DNA of 64,000 bases from positions 13,166,501 to 13,230,500 of the forward strand of contig CM065321.1 in the NCBI GenBank assembly GCA_033032175.1, read 5' to 3'. This document shows positions 22,573-32,235 of the stretch, piece by piece. This stretch comes from Saturnia japonica. Its lineage: Eukaryota; Arthropoda; Insecta; Lepidoptera; Saturniidae. Below the pieces are notes generated by a model, which saw only the letters and a program-made list of their open reading frames with translations, was not told the DNA's origin and made no database searches. A program made the translations under genes and the position numbers. Each line of letters opens with the position of its first letter. Within the stretch, counting starts at the first letter, position 1.

Positions 22573-23853
22573 TTAGTTCCTTACATATGAAATTGAAGTT
22601 TTGTACGGGAGGAATATAAAGTCAATTTTTTTTTTTAAATGTATTTAATTAATCGATGTATGCACCGTTGTTATCTATACACATTTGCCATCTCATAGGT
22701 AGTTCATTGGTCCCTTTACTAAAAAAAACCATGGGGTCGAGAATCAATAAACTCTTCGAAGGTGGTTTAGACTGCCGCATCGGAGTTTTAATTTTTTCCT
22801 TGTAAGAAGTTGTCCAAATTCCGGAAAAAATGGTAATCTGTTGGAGCAAGGCCGAGGGAGTACGGTGGATGTCGCAGACATTCCAATTGTAGCTCATCTA
22901 ATTTAGTGGTTGTTTGTTGTGCAGTGTTTGGTCTTGCGTTGTCGTGAAGCAGCAGTGGCCCAGAGCGATTGACCAATCTCGGTTGTTTAGCAGTTAGTTC
23001 TTCCTTCATAGTTTGCAGTTGCTGACAGTAGATATCTGCCGTAATCGTGCCGCCAGATTTTAGAAAGATGTAGTGAACGACACCGGCGCTAGTTCACCAA
23101 ACACTCACAAGTAACGAGTCAATTTTCGTTTAGGGCAGGATTTGGCTGGGTCTCCAGGGTTCAGCCATTGCGACGGGTGCTTCCAATTATCGTACAGTAT
23201 CCACTTTTCATCACAAGTAATGATTCGATTTAAAATCCCTTCATTATTGTGTCGGTTGAGTAAAGTAACACAGCAGTCGACGTGTGTTTGCAAGTTTGAT
23301 TCACTCAATTCATGAGTTACCCATCGTTCAAGCTTTTTTACTTTCCCGATTTGCTTCAAGTGGATTAATACAATTTTATCACTTACTTCGAAGCCTGCAG
23401 CTATCTCTGAAGTGCTTTGTGATGGATCCGCTCCCACAATAGCCTTTAATTCTTCATTTTCCACTTTGGTCTCCGGTCGTCCACGGGGTTGGTTCTGAAG
23501 ATCGAAATTTCCAGAACGAAAACTTTGAAACCAAAAACGTACCATGCTTTCTTTTGCGACATCAGCGCCGTACACATCATTAATCCTTCGAGCTGTTTCT
23601 GCAGCACTGGTGCCACGGTAGAACTCGTACTCGTAAATATACTGATATTTCATGTTTTCCATTGTGCGGTAATAAGCGACGTCAAAGCAAAAAAATATGA
23701 GGAAAAAAACAAATGAATGAGTGTTTTCAAAACTCAAATGTACCAGCTAAATAAATTTATAAGTTTGAATTTGGAATTCCTAACCATAGAGGAGATATTT
23801 CAGATCAAAGTGGTCAGTACGACAAAACATTAATTTCATATATAAGGACCTAA
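22573..23853 (-). mobile_element. Degenerate mariner transposon (cecropia-like)
   Basis: A 1281-bp element with terminal inverted repeats. The left end 'ttagttccttacatatgaaa' (22573-22592) pairs with the right end, whose reverse complement reads 'ttaggtccttatatatgaaa' (23834-23853). TA follows the right end, as expected for Tc1/mariner; the left flank reads TG, probably a mutated TA. The interior carries a mariner transposase pseudogene on the minus strand. Length and layout are near full size for mariner. Confidence 0.9.
22649..23662 (-). pseudogene. Mariner transposase, D,D34D, frameshifted
   Basis: Tc1/mariner transposases cut and paste the element at TA sites. Reading begins at an ATG at 23662. 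An N-terminal helix-turn-helix region and the linker 'NQPRGRP' precede the signature 'WVTHELSE' and the first catalytic Asp in 'TCDEKWI'. The second Asp is in 'LLLHDNARPNTA' and the third in 'LAPTDYHFF', with exactly 34 residues between them, so D,D34D is conserved. The frame is lost near 23105, a TGA replaces a codon just after it, and a second shift near 22797 leads into the tail 'CIDNNGAYID'. With two frameshifts and a stop the product cannot be active. Style suggests the cecropia subfamily. Confidence 0.9.
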
Positions 23854-26277
23854 TAGTAATCACCATTACCCACTGGCCTATATTCTTCAGGTCTTTCAAT
23901 CTCATTCCAATAAGATACTAAACGATTTCTTGAAAAGAAAACCGGAAAGAGCACTATTTGTATGTGGTGCATGGTTTTTAATCTGATCTGTTACTCTACA
24001 GATGGATTAATTCTCCTTCTTCTTTATTTGGCGTCACAAAAAGCACTTGCCAGTGTCAATGATTTCAAGACCGTGTAGTATTTTCTAATGTTCATAGTGG
24101 GTGCAACAAGATGGTAGCTTAATTGTTAGAACTAGCTAGGAGGTTTATTTGACATCTCAAAATGCATGTTTCCAGTTTATATTTATATTATACTTCATGC
24201 GTTGCACAATAACTAAGCTATATCATGCAAAATGCCACCAATGTTATATAATATAGGGTCAAAGAACCCAAGTTAATGATTTAAAACAAAACTCCGATGC
24301 ATTAATTACGGCGTAAAATAATTATCCATCATCGTTGCTATGACAACATTCGGTTATTCACTAAATGAGGTACTAATATGTATTACGACTATTAGCAGTG
24401 CACGGTCGAGAGCCTAAATTAATTGACTCGCGTCATGAGCCATAAATCGTGTAGTGCCCCATTAGGGTCCATGCATTTGCTTGGTATAAATGCATCTGTA
24501 CTGAGACGTGCCGGTTTAATTGAGTTCGCATGAGTTTGAATTGTTGACTTGTATAATTGATCGCTTGGAATAATGTGTTATTTGTCTTTATCGATTTTAG
24601 GGAATGCAAATATCGAGACACTTTTCGTTATTTGCTAATAAAAGGTTACTTCAAAATGAGACAAATTTACAGCTGCTTCATTCAAAATAACTCTAACTAC
24701 AAAACTAAAGGGAATTCAGCTTATTTTGGATTGTTTTTTTTTTTATTCTTAGCTGCTAGTTACTTTAAAACTATTGTATTGGTTTTAAAAAACTTTACCG
24801 GTCACCCAGTTCACTGATCTACCACTAACCATCTCATGTATTTTCTTATATATCTTAATAATCTTAATCTTACGAACCTGGCTACGTTCAACTGCAACAG
24901 AAAGTAATAATCATTAAGAAATAATTCAACTTTATTTTAAGATTTTAATTCTTATTTAGTCCTTAATATCAAATTTTACTGGGTTCACTCCATTATGTTA
25001 GTTCAAATGACAAGATTTTTTTCTTAGAAATTAATGCATCTTGGTAAAATTAAATACGTAAGACGAATTTAAGATTAGCGCCAATAAATTTTAACAAGGT
25101 TCAATTATGGAAGAACAAACGTTGCACCGATTTCTGCCGCAAGGCTGTGTTCCTGTGATCAACATACATTTCCAACTGGGTCATTGGAAATAGTACCTCA
25201 AACAGGTATTTTAATTCTACTCAATTTACGTCGCTAATAGGTTGATAACCAACCGGTTGAACCGATTATCACATATCACTTACCAGCAAGTGAACTGAAA
25301 AACAATTTACTATTTGCTTTATATTTAAGAAAATTGTAAGCAGTTCTTTTTTGGTTTCTGATAGAAATTTAATTCAGTAGATGCAAATGTATCAAAAGAC
25401 GTTCTGTAATTATTATTTTTCTTAACTCTGTTCCATGTTGAGATTTTAATGCATTTAATAACGAACAGTAATGTCCCACAAAATGCCCCGCACTTTAAAT
25501 GCCACATTTCAAGCATCACTCGAACTTCAAACTGTCCAAGGGTTGCCCTTAACCCGATCTTTAATTGGCCACGGTCTAACTCCTGAACAATTCCAATTAC
25601 ATTCCGGGAAAGCAGAAACTGAATCGAATTTTGTACGAAATTCAGGAACTTTAGTCCATCTTTAATTAATATCAAATAGTATTTGAGTTTAAATTGAATT
25701 ATAAATGACTGACCAAATACAAAGATTTCTAGTGTGTGTCAAGAATTTAGAAACTGCGGTTAAAGTTAACTGATCAAATAATTCGGGATGTTTGTTACTT
25801 TACATTTGGGTGAAAATAGACACACATATACTTATAAGCAGGATAAACATATAGGATACTTTTGTGCCACTAAAAACCCAACTCTGAATTCCATCCAGAC
25901 GATGTCGCGGGCAATTCTATATTTGTCCCAGAGGGGGTGCTATTAACTGTTATACACTTTTAGTAATGTAGCTAATACAGTGTATTTTTTGTTCTTGTTG
26001 TAACGTGAATGGTAACAATAAATATTTTATATTCGAATGTTTTAAATATATTTTATTTTCAACCAAGTTTTAGTAAAAATGAGAGTTAATAGTATAAGAA
26101 TTAATTATCAAAACAATTGTAAAAATAGCAATGATGTTATAATTGCTTTTATAAGTTACAGGAATACTTCAAAATTTATATTTTTAACTATTATATTGTT
26201 ACTATTTTATAATTTTTTATTCTCTCTTTTATTGTTATATTAGTCTCTAAGCCTAACTAAAATTATAAAATAAATAA
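23854..26277. other. No gene recognised
   Basis: AT-rich, with short frames. The segment 25470-25670 is open on both strands (25471-25665 plus, 25325-25675 minus) and somewhat GC-richer than its flanks, but neither product has a recognisable motif. Confidence 0.45.
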
Positions 26278-26490
26278 ATGGAAATTACGGATTCTATAAC
26301 TAGAACTTGTTATTTGTTGGGACATTTGATTCGATACGATGACCTAATAAAAACTATAATAGAAGGAAGTATTGAAGGGAAGAGGAAGAGTGAAATACAA
26401 ACAACGACATACACTCAGCAAGTGAACGAAAAAATAGACGTTGTGTTGTATCCGGATGTCAAGAGGAAGGCAGAATGTAGGAAAAGCTAG
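26278..26490 (+). pseudogene. LINE ORF2 C-terminal remnant
   Basis: The translation carries the block 'YLLGHLIRYDDLIKTIIEG' followed by 'EGKRKSE'. This resembles the LGH-x-R ... IIEG-x-IEGKR segment typical of the C-terminal part of many insect LINE reverse transcriptases. Upstream reverse transcriptase motifs are absent, so this is a short 5'-truncated, decayed piece. The family was not assigned. Confidence 0.55.
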
Positions 26491-26959
26491 AGATTCTTCA
26501 CCGATAAGACCAGCACCGTATATACTGATTCGAAATCATTAATATTAAATGTATTCTGGATTAAAGATTAATCGAATTTCTCAAGTTGTTATATAATATA
26601 TAAACTATAATTTACAATATCATAGTTATGAAAAAGTTTTTTTATCGATATGTAATATATATTTTATTGAGCAAGTTTTATCTACAACGCCATGTTAAGT
26701 TCAACTACTTTCAAAAGCTTAATAGTGGTATGAGAAAAATATGACTATACAAACGAAAATATAACCTGACCCATTTCTATTTAAATAAAAAATACAATCG
26801 CGTGTGAGATAATAACTATATATAACTAACTAGCAACCACCCGCAACTTTGTTTGCGTTAAATACAATACAATATTTAATATTAAAAAAATGCCTATATA
26901 ATTCAGGGGCAATATACACTACTAGTCCAGCTGCTGGGCAAGTATATAGTACTATACAT

Positions 26960-27200
26960 TTATACAATGTAGTTGGATTTTGCCGACAATTTGCCAAGCT
27001 ACTATAAAAAAGTCTATAGCCAGCAGAAGGAGGATTTCCTGGTTTTAAACTCGAGATACTCCCTAAAACTACTCAGACTGAAACGTCACAAACTCCGACA
27101 AATAATTGGTATAATCACAGGCCACTGCTCACTTAATAAACATCTATATACACTTGGTTTCACAGGATTTTGTTTAACAATGTTGTATCATCAAAAAGGA
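26960..27200 (+). pseudogene. LINE RNase H/C-terminal remnant
   Basis: The frame starting near 26973 contains 'LKRHKLRQIIGIITGHCSLN' and then 'KHLYTLGF'. This matches the conserved (L/V)(T)GHC-x-LN-x-HL-x-x-LG segment downstream of RNase H in Jockey/I-type LINEs. It is cut off before the cysteine motif. It does not overlap in sequence with the LINE tail at 54735-55445, so family identity is unknown. 27240-27440 continues as a GC-richer stretch with no assignment. Confidence 0.6.
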
Positions 27201-27648
27201 AATAAGACGAGGTTTGTCCCATTTTAGTTCCATTGACATTTTCACGTTTAAACAACAAAACGAAAGTCACGAAAAACGCAACAGCAGCTTTGTTCGAAAG
27301 AATTGAATTAAAAATGGCGACTGGAAATTTCTCTGTTTTTCGTGGCTCACGCTCGACTGCCCGCAAATGGACAATTAGCCGCTTTGCAGGCGACCGAATA
27401 AAAGCAACTTGCACTTGGTTTTCACTGAAAACATTGTAATTTTTGAACGATACAATATAATCTCTAGTACCAAGTCTTTGTATTCTAACAATGGATAACA
27501 TTTTTTTTTCTTATTGCAGTTTCTACACAACATTGTTTTGTCATTGTCATTATCTCTGCAACATTGTGAAACAAAAGATTTTATTTAAAGTTACAAAGAC
27601 AAAATTTAAAAAAAATATATTTTTATCTGTAGGTATATATGTGTATAT

Positions 27649-28344
27649 ACTAGCTGGGCTGGTAGGCGTTGTTATGCTCTTTCTGGATACTAACTTACTC
27701 ACCCGCCATGTCCACCCTCTCCTTTTTTTTAACGTGGAGAAACCCTTCATGGGTACACACCCGCCCGGGAGGACTAGTGGTTGTGTGAGACTCCTAATCA
27801 CTAAATCTCCACGGTGTACCATGATAGCATACTACCACGTCTCCCCGTCGGCCGGCCCGGTAATTCCGGGCCCCGGCCTAAATAGGAGACTGCTCAATAC
27901 ACCCTAGCTGTCTCTTCCGTCCGCCGAAACTGTGCAATGGAAGACGGGCCCCTGACCCATCTCCCTAGGTTCGGCTAGGTTGGCGGTAGTTGACGAATAA
28001 ATCGCCTCCTCCGGCATTTGGTGGAGAAGGCCACTCAGGGGATCACCCTCGCGAACACTCTCCGCAGCCTCCTTCTGTGAGATTATGTCCTCGCAGAAGG
28101 AGACCATAGCAAGCCACGCTTTCTCGCAGCCGAGCATGACTCTCACCACTCTCGGCAGCGAGAGATCTACTCCTACAACCGCGGCCAGAACGAGGCGCTG
28201 TCCCTCCCAAGCAGCACACTCAGAAAGCGTGTGCTGCGCCGAATCCTCGACAGCGCTGCACTCATAGCACGTGGCGGTCGGCTCCCTTCGAAAAATCCGG
28301 TGCAAGTACCAACCAAAACATCCGATGTCCACGCTCTCCTGCGG
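27649..28344 (-). mobile_element. R1-clade LINE, 3' fragment
   Basis: Minus-strand fragment covering the ORF2 C-terminus and 3' untranslated region. The sequence is GC-rich, unlike the flanks. It ends at about 27649 against 'tatatgtgtatatac', a TA/CA-rich flank. R1-clade elements insert sequence-specifically into rDNA, telomeric or microsatellite targets. The present flank does not look like 28S rDNA, so a microsatellite-targeting relative or a dispersed copy is more likely. The 5' side is truncated. Confidence 0.75.
27904..28344 (-). pseudogene. R1-type ORF2 C-terminus with CCHC motif
   Basis: The reading begins about 'PQESVDIGCFGWYL' and contains 'CYECSAVEDSAQHTLSEC', a Cys-X2-Cys-X8-His-X4-Cys knuckle. 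This is followed by 'LVLAAVVGVDLSLPRVV' and a Ser-Phe-Cys-Glu block. This GCFG ... CxxC ... HTLxEC arrangement is the hallmark of the R1-clade ORF2 C-terminus, after the reverse transcriptase, which is absent here. It stays open to its stop at 27904. The same frame continues upstream to 28440 into unrelated repeat DNA (family E2), which gives a chimeric open frame. Confidence 0.75.
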
Positions 28345-28490
28345 CAACTCAAGCCTAGGTCCGTTCCCTCGGTGTGGAGCCCTTGAAACTAGCAGCGGCT
28401 CCCGTGATATAACTAACACTGTACTTGCATTCACAAGCAACCAACAGACACCATAACACTACATCCCACTTTCGTGCACATCAGACAGGT
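28345..28490 (-). repeat. Repeat E2 tail fused to the R1 fragment
   Basis: The reverse complement includes 'gatgtgcacg', 'gaatgcaagtacagtgtta', 'ccacaccgagggaacggacc' and 'taggcttgagttg'. The same order occurs in the right-hand portions of 31064-31475 and 62955-63490. Similarity stops at 'gagttg', exactly where R1 protein similarity begins. Confidence 0.6.
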
Positions 28491-28734
28491 ACACAGGTAA
28501 TGAAAGGGACTTTTTTTATTTTTTTGTACTAGTTAGCTAAGACAAAAATTGACAGATTACTAAATACATATATACGTATTTCTTCCTTCCTCCCAGGAAA
28601 CAGGAACATGTATATATGTATATTTTAGTTTAGATCGAATTTCTAAGAATAGGGAATTAGCCAATTCGAGACTTAATTACAACAGCCCAAGCCGAGGTTT
28701 GGCCAATTTAGCACCCTTGAGCATTATGCCTCAC

Positions 28735-28850
28735 GTTCGCGGCCGAGTGGCTTAAGCGCTCACCTTCAAGCCAAGGTTAAGCTGAAAAACCCGTCTGAGG
28801 CTGGAGGGTTCTCGTGGCTAAAAGTATAGTCAGTTCAAAAAAAAAAACTA
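28735..28850 (+). repeat. SINE family E, plus strand, with tRNA A-box
   Basis: The head 'cgcggccgagtggcttaagc' closely resembles the A-box/D-arm of class II tRNAs (Leu/Ser type, TGGCCGAGTGG). The body 'aagctg ... ggctaaaagtatagtcagtt' and a terminal A-tract match, in reverse complement, the copies at 7800, 30140 and 31064. This defines family E as a short tRNA-derived SINE with a poly-A tail. Confidence 0.7.
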
Positions 28851-29208
28851 TCGTCTCAATAAAACATATAATAATTTTATATTAGGTATGAAGTCGTTCA
28901 GAAGATACATGAATACTATCAGACACACACAAAATTTTTATATGGTATAAATGAGATCGTTAAACTTTAACACCGTTTGAAAGATCATCATGAAAATTTA
29001 TGAATGCGATAGGTGGCGCTGTGGTCGCATTATTGTCGGAAAGAGCAGAACTACTGTTACAAGGGCCGATTCCCTGTACCAGCCCGTCATATTAAATAGC
29101 ATTCAAGAACCAACTTCGACTACCAGCGCCTAGACATAACATATAGTTATATAGTTAATGATATAATTGTTGAATAAAGATATACATTATTTACATATTA
29201 ATATTTTA

Positions 29209-29335
29209 CTAACTATGCCCCATGGTTTGCGTTTAATTTTAACCGAAAAACACCGCGCCGCCATCGCGGTCAAATACAAACTATTTTAATTTTTCATTAT
29301 CTCCTAATCTATGTGTCCAAATAACATGCTATTTC
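29209..29335 (+). repeat. Family C 5' fragment
   Basis: Contains 'aactatgccccatggtttgc', 'caccgcgccgcc', 'tttttcattatctcctaatc' and 'ataacatgctat', matching the heads of 62151-62300 and 411-540. Confidence 0.6.
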
Positions 29336-30129
29336 TCCAGCAACGATTTATGATTCTAGCCGATCGCGGTCGCGATGTCCGCTCTTCCTACAGCAGAACT
29401 CTTGCGATCCCCGAGAACAAATCAGCACTATTGCAATTTCTTTCCGATAACTGCCATACGAATGTGGAATACGTAGCGCATTATCTTCAAGATTCTAAAA
29501 AATCATCAACTTCAAATCACAACTGCACCGATATTTATAACTTAATTTTCTATTGCACTACCGACAATAATATTTTTTCCACATTACCGCTGGTTAGCTG
29601 GAAAAAAATGGTTATAGTATTAAGCGCGCTCCAGTGTACAAACTAAAAGTTCAATAAAATATTCATTCATTCATTTTTAATTACTGGATTTATAGATAAA
29701 CAATTTATATTCCCAACTCGAAAGATTTCAATACAAGTTGTTGAATAAAAATTCACTAGAATTTTTCATCCGAACCGCGAACGGTAATAAACAATTAAAA
29801 TTCCGTAGAGATAAATGGACGTGCGGTGAATTCTAAATTTTTGTTGTGTTTCCGACTGATTCACACTTTTTGTAGCATTCCGCATTTAGGTATCACTTAG
29901 AGTTAAAATAACAAATAACAATGTTTCGAAAGATAAAAGGAAGCGATCCCTTAAAAAAATGTACAGAATATGTTATAGTTAATGAGATTACAATTTTTTA
30001 ATGTAAAAACTTCTTTATGCGCGTTGAACACTTTATTTTGTGGGTATTGAATGAGACGTAGCCGTCACGCTCGGTTAAGTAACGCTCGTTCGGGTAAAGT
30101 CGGCTCGAGTCGACTAAGAGAGCGAGAGA
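29336..30129. other. No gene recognised
   Basis: The frame at 29311-29646 has no recognisable domain and overlaps the family C fragment. The rest is AT-rich. Confidence 0.45.
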
Positions 30130-30275
30130 GATATAGCCATTTTTTTTTTTTTTTTAAACTGTACTACACTGTTAGCCTTAGGGGCCCTATCCAAAAACAG
30201 AGCCGCTGCGGCTTTTACAGCTTCACCGGACTTGGGGGCGAGCGCTTAGGGCACTCAGCCGCGGGGATATAGCCA
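30130..30275 (-). repeat. SINE family E with perfect 10-bp target duplication
   Basis: 'gatatagcca' occurs immediately before (30130-30139) and immediately after (30266-30275) a 126-bp insert. On the minus strand the insert runs from the tRNA-like head 'ccgcggctgagtg' to a poly-A tail (T-tract 30140-30155). This fixes the true ends of family E and shows LINE-type target-primed integration. It is the best-preserved copy in the window. Confidence 0.85.
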
Positions 30276-30339
30276 ACGCGTCATTGCTATTTATACTCGC
30301 TCAGCGAGCGTTACATGAGAAAGCATGACGAATCACCAC

Positions 30340-30632
30340 AATCTCACCTGATCTTAAGTGACGATGTGGCCCAAGATGGTAGCACACTAAGCTTAGTGGA
30401 AGACTGGCTCATAAGTGCAACTACCGGAACACACTTAATAGTGTTTGGCGACAGATTTTACACTTGAGAGTGGTAGCTAGCCAGGCGGATATTAGAAAAA
30501 GCCCTACCACCATGCTATGGTTTCATCGCGGTGTTTACCTTCACCGAAAATTCGGGCTCATGGCAGGGATTCAAAGTCACGTCGATCGATGCGGAGTCCT
30601 TACACGCTACCAACTGAGCCATTATTGCTTCA
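30340..30632 (-). repeat. SINE family 1, minus strand, near full length
   Basis: The reverse complement gives 'aatggctcagttggtagcgt', the B-box region 'tgaatccctgccatgagc', 'gatgaaaccatagcatggtg', 'ctggctagctaccactctc' and the 3' 'gtgctaccatcttgggccac'. Copy of the family at 10261, 11073 and 40703. Confidence 0.75.
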
Positions 30633-31063
30633 AAAATTTTACATTTGTCTAATCATAAATCATAAACGTACTTCGGAAAGTTTAAAACAAAAATTACAAC
30701 AGAAATTTATCTTTTCGAAGCATAAAGACATTACAAAAGATATTTTTATGGATATAAATGAGTTGATCATAAAATGTGACTTCCTTAAATTTTTCACAAA
30801 ATGTCTGATGCTCACTCTTGTTTATCCGACGTTTGTAATTTATCGAGACGGGAGCCAGTACGGGCTCGAGTAACTTCGTTATCTTTCGGGACGCCAAAGC
30901 ATCATATTTACATGTAAATAATAGCAGAAGGCTGACATTTCTGAAAACAGTTTTGTTATATTGTTCACATACGGGAACAGTCTTATGGATTGGTCGGTCC
31001 ACGATCGTCACACGTCCGATCGACATGAATGTGGATGCATAGTTCACTAATTAATTAGTCCTA

Positions 31064-31475
31064 TTTTTTTTTTCGATTTGACCTTTCTATATCCTGAGAG
31101 GCCCTATCAAAAAACAGAGCCGCTTATGGCTTTTACAGCTTTACCGGGCTTGGGGGCGAGCACTGAAGGCAGTCAGCCGCGAAATCGTGGACAAAAAGCG
31201 CGCAAGGGTGCCAAAGTGGCCGGACCTCGGCTTGGGCTGTTGCCGCGATTGCAAAGAAGTCGCGATCTGACTAATTCCCTATCCATAAAATTCGAGCTAA
31301 ACTAACATACAAAACTTATGTACCTATGTGGTATGCACGTATGTATGAACATGTTGTGTGTAATGATGTTTGTGGGTAGGTAAGTGATTGCAAGTGCAGG
31401 GTCTCCTGTATCGCGCGGGCGGCTGTAAGACTCAAGGGTTTCACACCGAGAAACGGACTTAGGCTTGAGGGATTG
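31064..31475 (-). repeat. SINE E joined to E2 extension
   Basis: A T-tract at 31064 leads into 'gaggccctatcaaaaaacag' and 'acagctttaccgggcttggg' (family E), then 'gtgccaaagtggccggacct', 'gactaattccctatcc' and a GT-rich stretch. It ends in 'caccgagaaacggacttagg'. The whole 400-bp composite is repeated at 62955-63490, so E plus E2 moves or was copied as one unit. Confidence 0.65.
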
Positions 31476-31548
31476 GTCTTATATAGAATACAATCAATAT
31501 GGCAACTCGAAGTCCTAAAAGCGTATATAATATAAACAACATAATTCC

Positions 31549-31735
31549 TACAAGTATTCGCTATGTAAGTTTTACTTGGAGCAGTTGAATATTGGCTAGA
31601 TTTTTTTTTTTACTAAATATTATGCACACCTTGCATATATCTTTTTCTTGCTCCTCTGGAAGACTTGTAGAGAATTTTAGCATTACGTCCTCCTATTGTA
31701 CTTTTTTATTTTCATTAAAGAATATATACATAAAT
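31549..31735 (+). repeat. 3' tail of the same LINE as 35985-38370
   Basis: 'gtattcgctatgtaagtttt' then 'acttggagcagttgaata' corresponds to the final codons of the LINE frame at 38150-38196. 'attatgcacaccttgcatat', 'cttgctc', 'tagcatta' and 'cattaaagaatata' correspond to its 3' untranslated region. It is a roughly 190-bp, strongly 5'-truncated insertion in the same orientation. Confidence 0.85.
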
Positions 31736-31794
31736 TGATAAACACGATATAATTACATTTCATTGAACATTTCATACCCATAGCGGTTTATTAT

Positions 31795-32235
31795 CTAAAT
31801 AAACGGCTTGACCAATTTTTATGAAATTTTATAGATGAGAAGCTTTTATGATTGTTCAATTGATAGGCTATAATAATTGTTAATAGTAGGTACTATTAAA
31901 AATCGTAAAAAAATATTCATTTTTTTCTAAGTATATTTTGATGAAATTTTGTAGACGGAAGCTTACGTTGTTTCATAATTGAGGCTATAAAAACTATCAA
32001 TAATAATTTTAGAAATTGTAAAAGAGTTTTATATAAATATTTAAGATTTAAAAAAATCTATTAATTCTCAACCGATTTTGCTGAAACTTCGTACACGAGA
32101 AGTATATGTAGTTCAGTGATTGTAAGGCTATAAGAATGATCAATAATATTGTTACAAACCGTAAAAAAATATTCATTAATTCTCATGTAACTTATATGAC
32201 ATTTTGTACCCGGGGCATTACAAGTGAAGTGGAGA
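31795..32235 (+). repeat. Diverged tandem array, about 4 units of 115-140 bp
   Basis: The phrase gaaatttt-g-ta-ac-gaagc recurs at 31823, 31943, 32083 and 32198 (spacings 120, 140, 115). 'aggctata' follows it at 31865, 31982 and 32125. Units also share 'aatcgtaaaaaaatattcat'-type ends. Units are well diverged, so the array is old or unconstrained. It may be internal to a larger non-autonomous transposon. Confidence 0.75.

Noticed and set aside
25325..25675. 116-codon minus frame in a GC-richer patch with a mirror plus frame
   Set aside because: No domain recognised and no start context or exon borders that single out one strand.
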